A DNA stretch of 64,000 nucleotides. Origin: Microbacterium mangrovi (GTDB lineage: Bacteria > Actinomycetota > Actinomycetes > Actinomycetales > Microbacteriaceae). Position numbers and translations under genes: made by a program. Below, piece after piece: positions 63,816 through 64,000 of this stretch (the stretch's first letter is position 1; each line of letters opens with the position of its first letter). A model generated the notes under the pieces. That model was given only the letters and a program-made list of their open reading frames with translations. It did no database searches and was not told the origin of the DNA. The DNA lies in contig NZ_JTDK01000018.1 of NCBI RefSeq assembly GCF_000802305.1, forward strand, positions 1 to 64,000, read 5' to 3'.

Positions 63816-64000
63816 TTGCGATCAAACTACGAGGATGATGCGCGGCGCATCTCGGCCGCGTTCGAACGATATGAGGCCCAGGTGGGGCCACTTCCCGGCA
63901 TCGCCGAGCCTGAGTACCGCGCCTCCCTAATTGAGCAGATCATCGACTCTGAGCAGCGCGTCCGCTATTTTGATTTGCTTCAATCCCGCCCCTTGGGCGC
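63816..64000 (+). CDS. Unknown protein, partial at window end
   Basis: A TTG start directly abuts the TS-fold gene stop (TAG then TTG), with GAGGAGG 6 nt upstream. The 61 visible residues (RSNYEDDARRISAAFERYEA, then SLIEQIIDSEQRVRYFDLLQ) are helical. The start resembles proteins I associate with alpha-glutamyl/putrescinyl-thymine pyrophosphorylase-like families of base-modification systems, but this is a weak recollection, and most of the gene lies outside the window. Confidence 0.6.
   Translation, partial: MRSNYEDDARRISAAFERYEAQVGPLPGIAEPEYRASLIEQIIDSEQRVRYFDLLQSRPLG

Overview
This is a high-GC actinobacterial chromosome segment, most likely from Microbacterium or a close relative in the Microbacteriaceae. 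The evidence is the GC content of about 70%, the many genes whose TAnnnT -10 box lies 6-7 nt before the start codon (leaderless transcripts), the abundant 7-mer GGATGCC/GGCATCC, and the gene repertoire. The assignment comes from style and gene content, not from a search. No tRNA was recognised; the window opens on the 3' tail of a 5S rRNA and its terminator.

Layout. 0.15-6.4 kb: metabolic genes (S33 peptidase, methyltransferase, Zn alcohol dehydrogenase, FAD-linked hydroxyacid oxidase, DUF1992 protein, alpha/beta hydrolase), then an array of 40-bp palindromes. 6.7-15.1 kb: short UvrA paralogue, two small membrane proteins, purB and a low-molecular-weight phosphatase, a helical protein plus GHSQGG hydrolase pair, a holin-like protein and a Doc-type toxin-antitoxin pair. 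15.2-19.8 kb: hisC and a 2-oxoacid dehydrogenase E1alpha/E1beta/E2 operon. 20-23.4 kb: a NylB-family (6-aminohexanoate-dimer hydrolase-like) gene, an NCS1 permease and a divergent TetR regulator. 23.5-30.6 kb: a zinc homeostasis block with a Zur box, ABC importer, Zur, a two-gene permease with a His-rich loop and an exported protein, followed by a 3-methyladenine glycosylase. 30.8-33.3 kb: rpmB-rpmG-rpsN, an esterase and an HU gene.

33.4-42.2 kb: a second palindrome array, CopD/CtaG, an anchored exported protein, VapBC, a third palindrome locus, a Pif1/RecD-like helicase, a PBP-like lipoprotein lacking its catalytic residues, a universal stress protein and two crcB genes. 42.2-52.2 kb: a double-domain Lrp regulator divergent from a six-gene operon (amino-acid ABC importer, 2-hydroxyacid dehydrogenase, amidohydrolase, ThDP decarboxylase-like enzyme), then nucleoside hydrolase and ribokinase. 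52.4-58.0 kb: an ABC exporter, an S4 protein, a lower-GC lipoprotein/small membrane protein pair, and a lipoprotein-Ser/Thr kinase operon.

58.2-64 kb looks like the left part of an integrated island that continues past the window. It holds a tyrosine integrase, an intact IS256-family element with an 8-bp target duplication, a Shedu-type nuclease, a NUDIX hydrolase, a thymidylate-synthase-fold enzyme, and the start of another gene directly behind it. The thymidylate-synthase-fold enzyme carries Asp where dUMP-specific enzymes carry Asn, which points to a cytosine nucleotide substrate. This defence/base-modification-like segment is the most promising place for an undescribed system. A second notable locus is the NylB homologue, which has every residue known to be needed for nylon-dimer hydrolysis.
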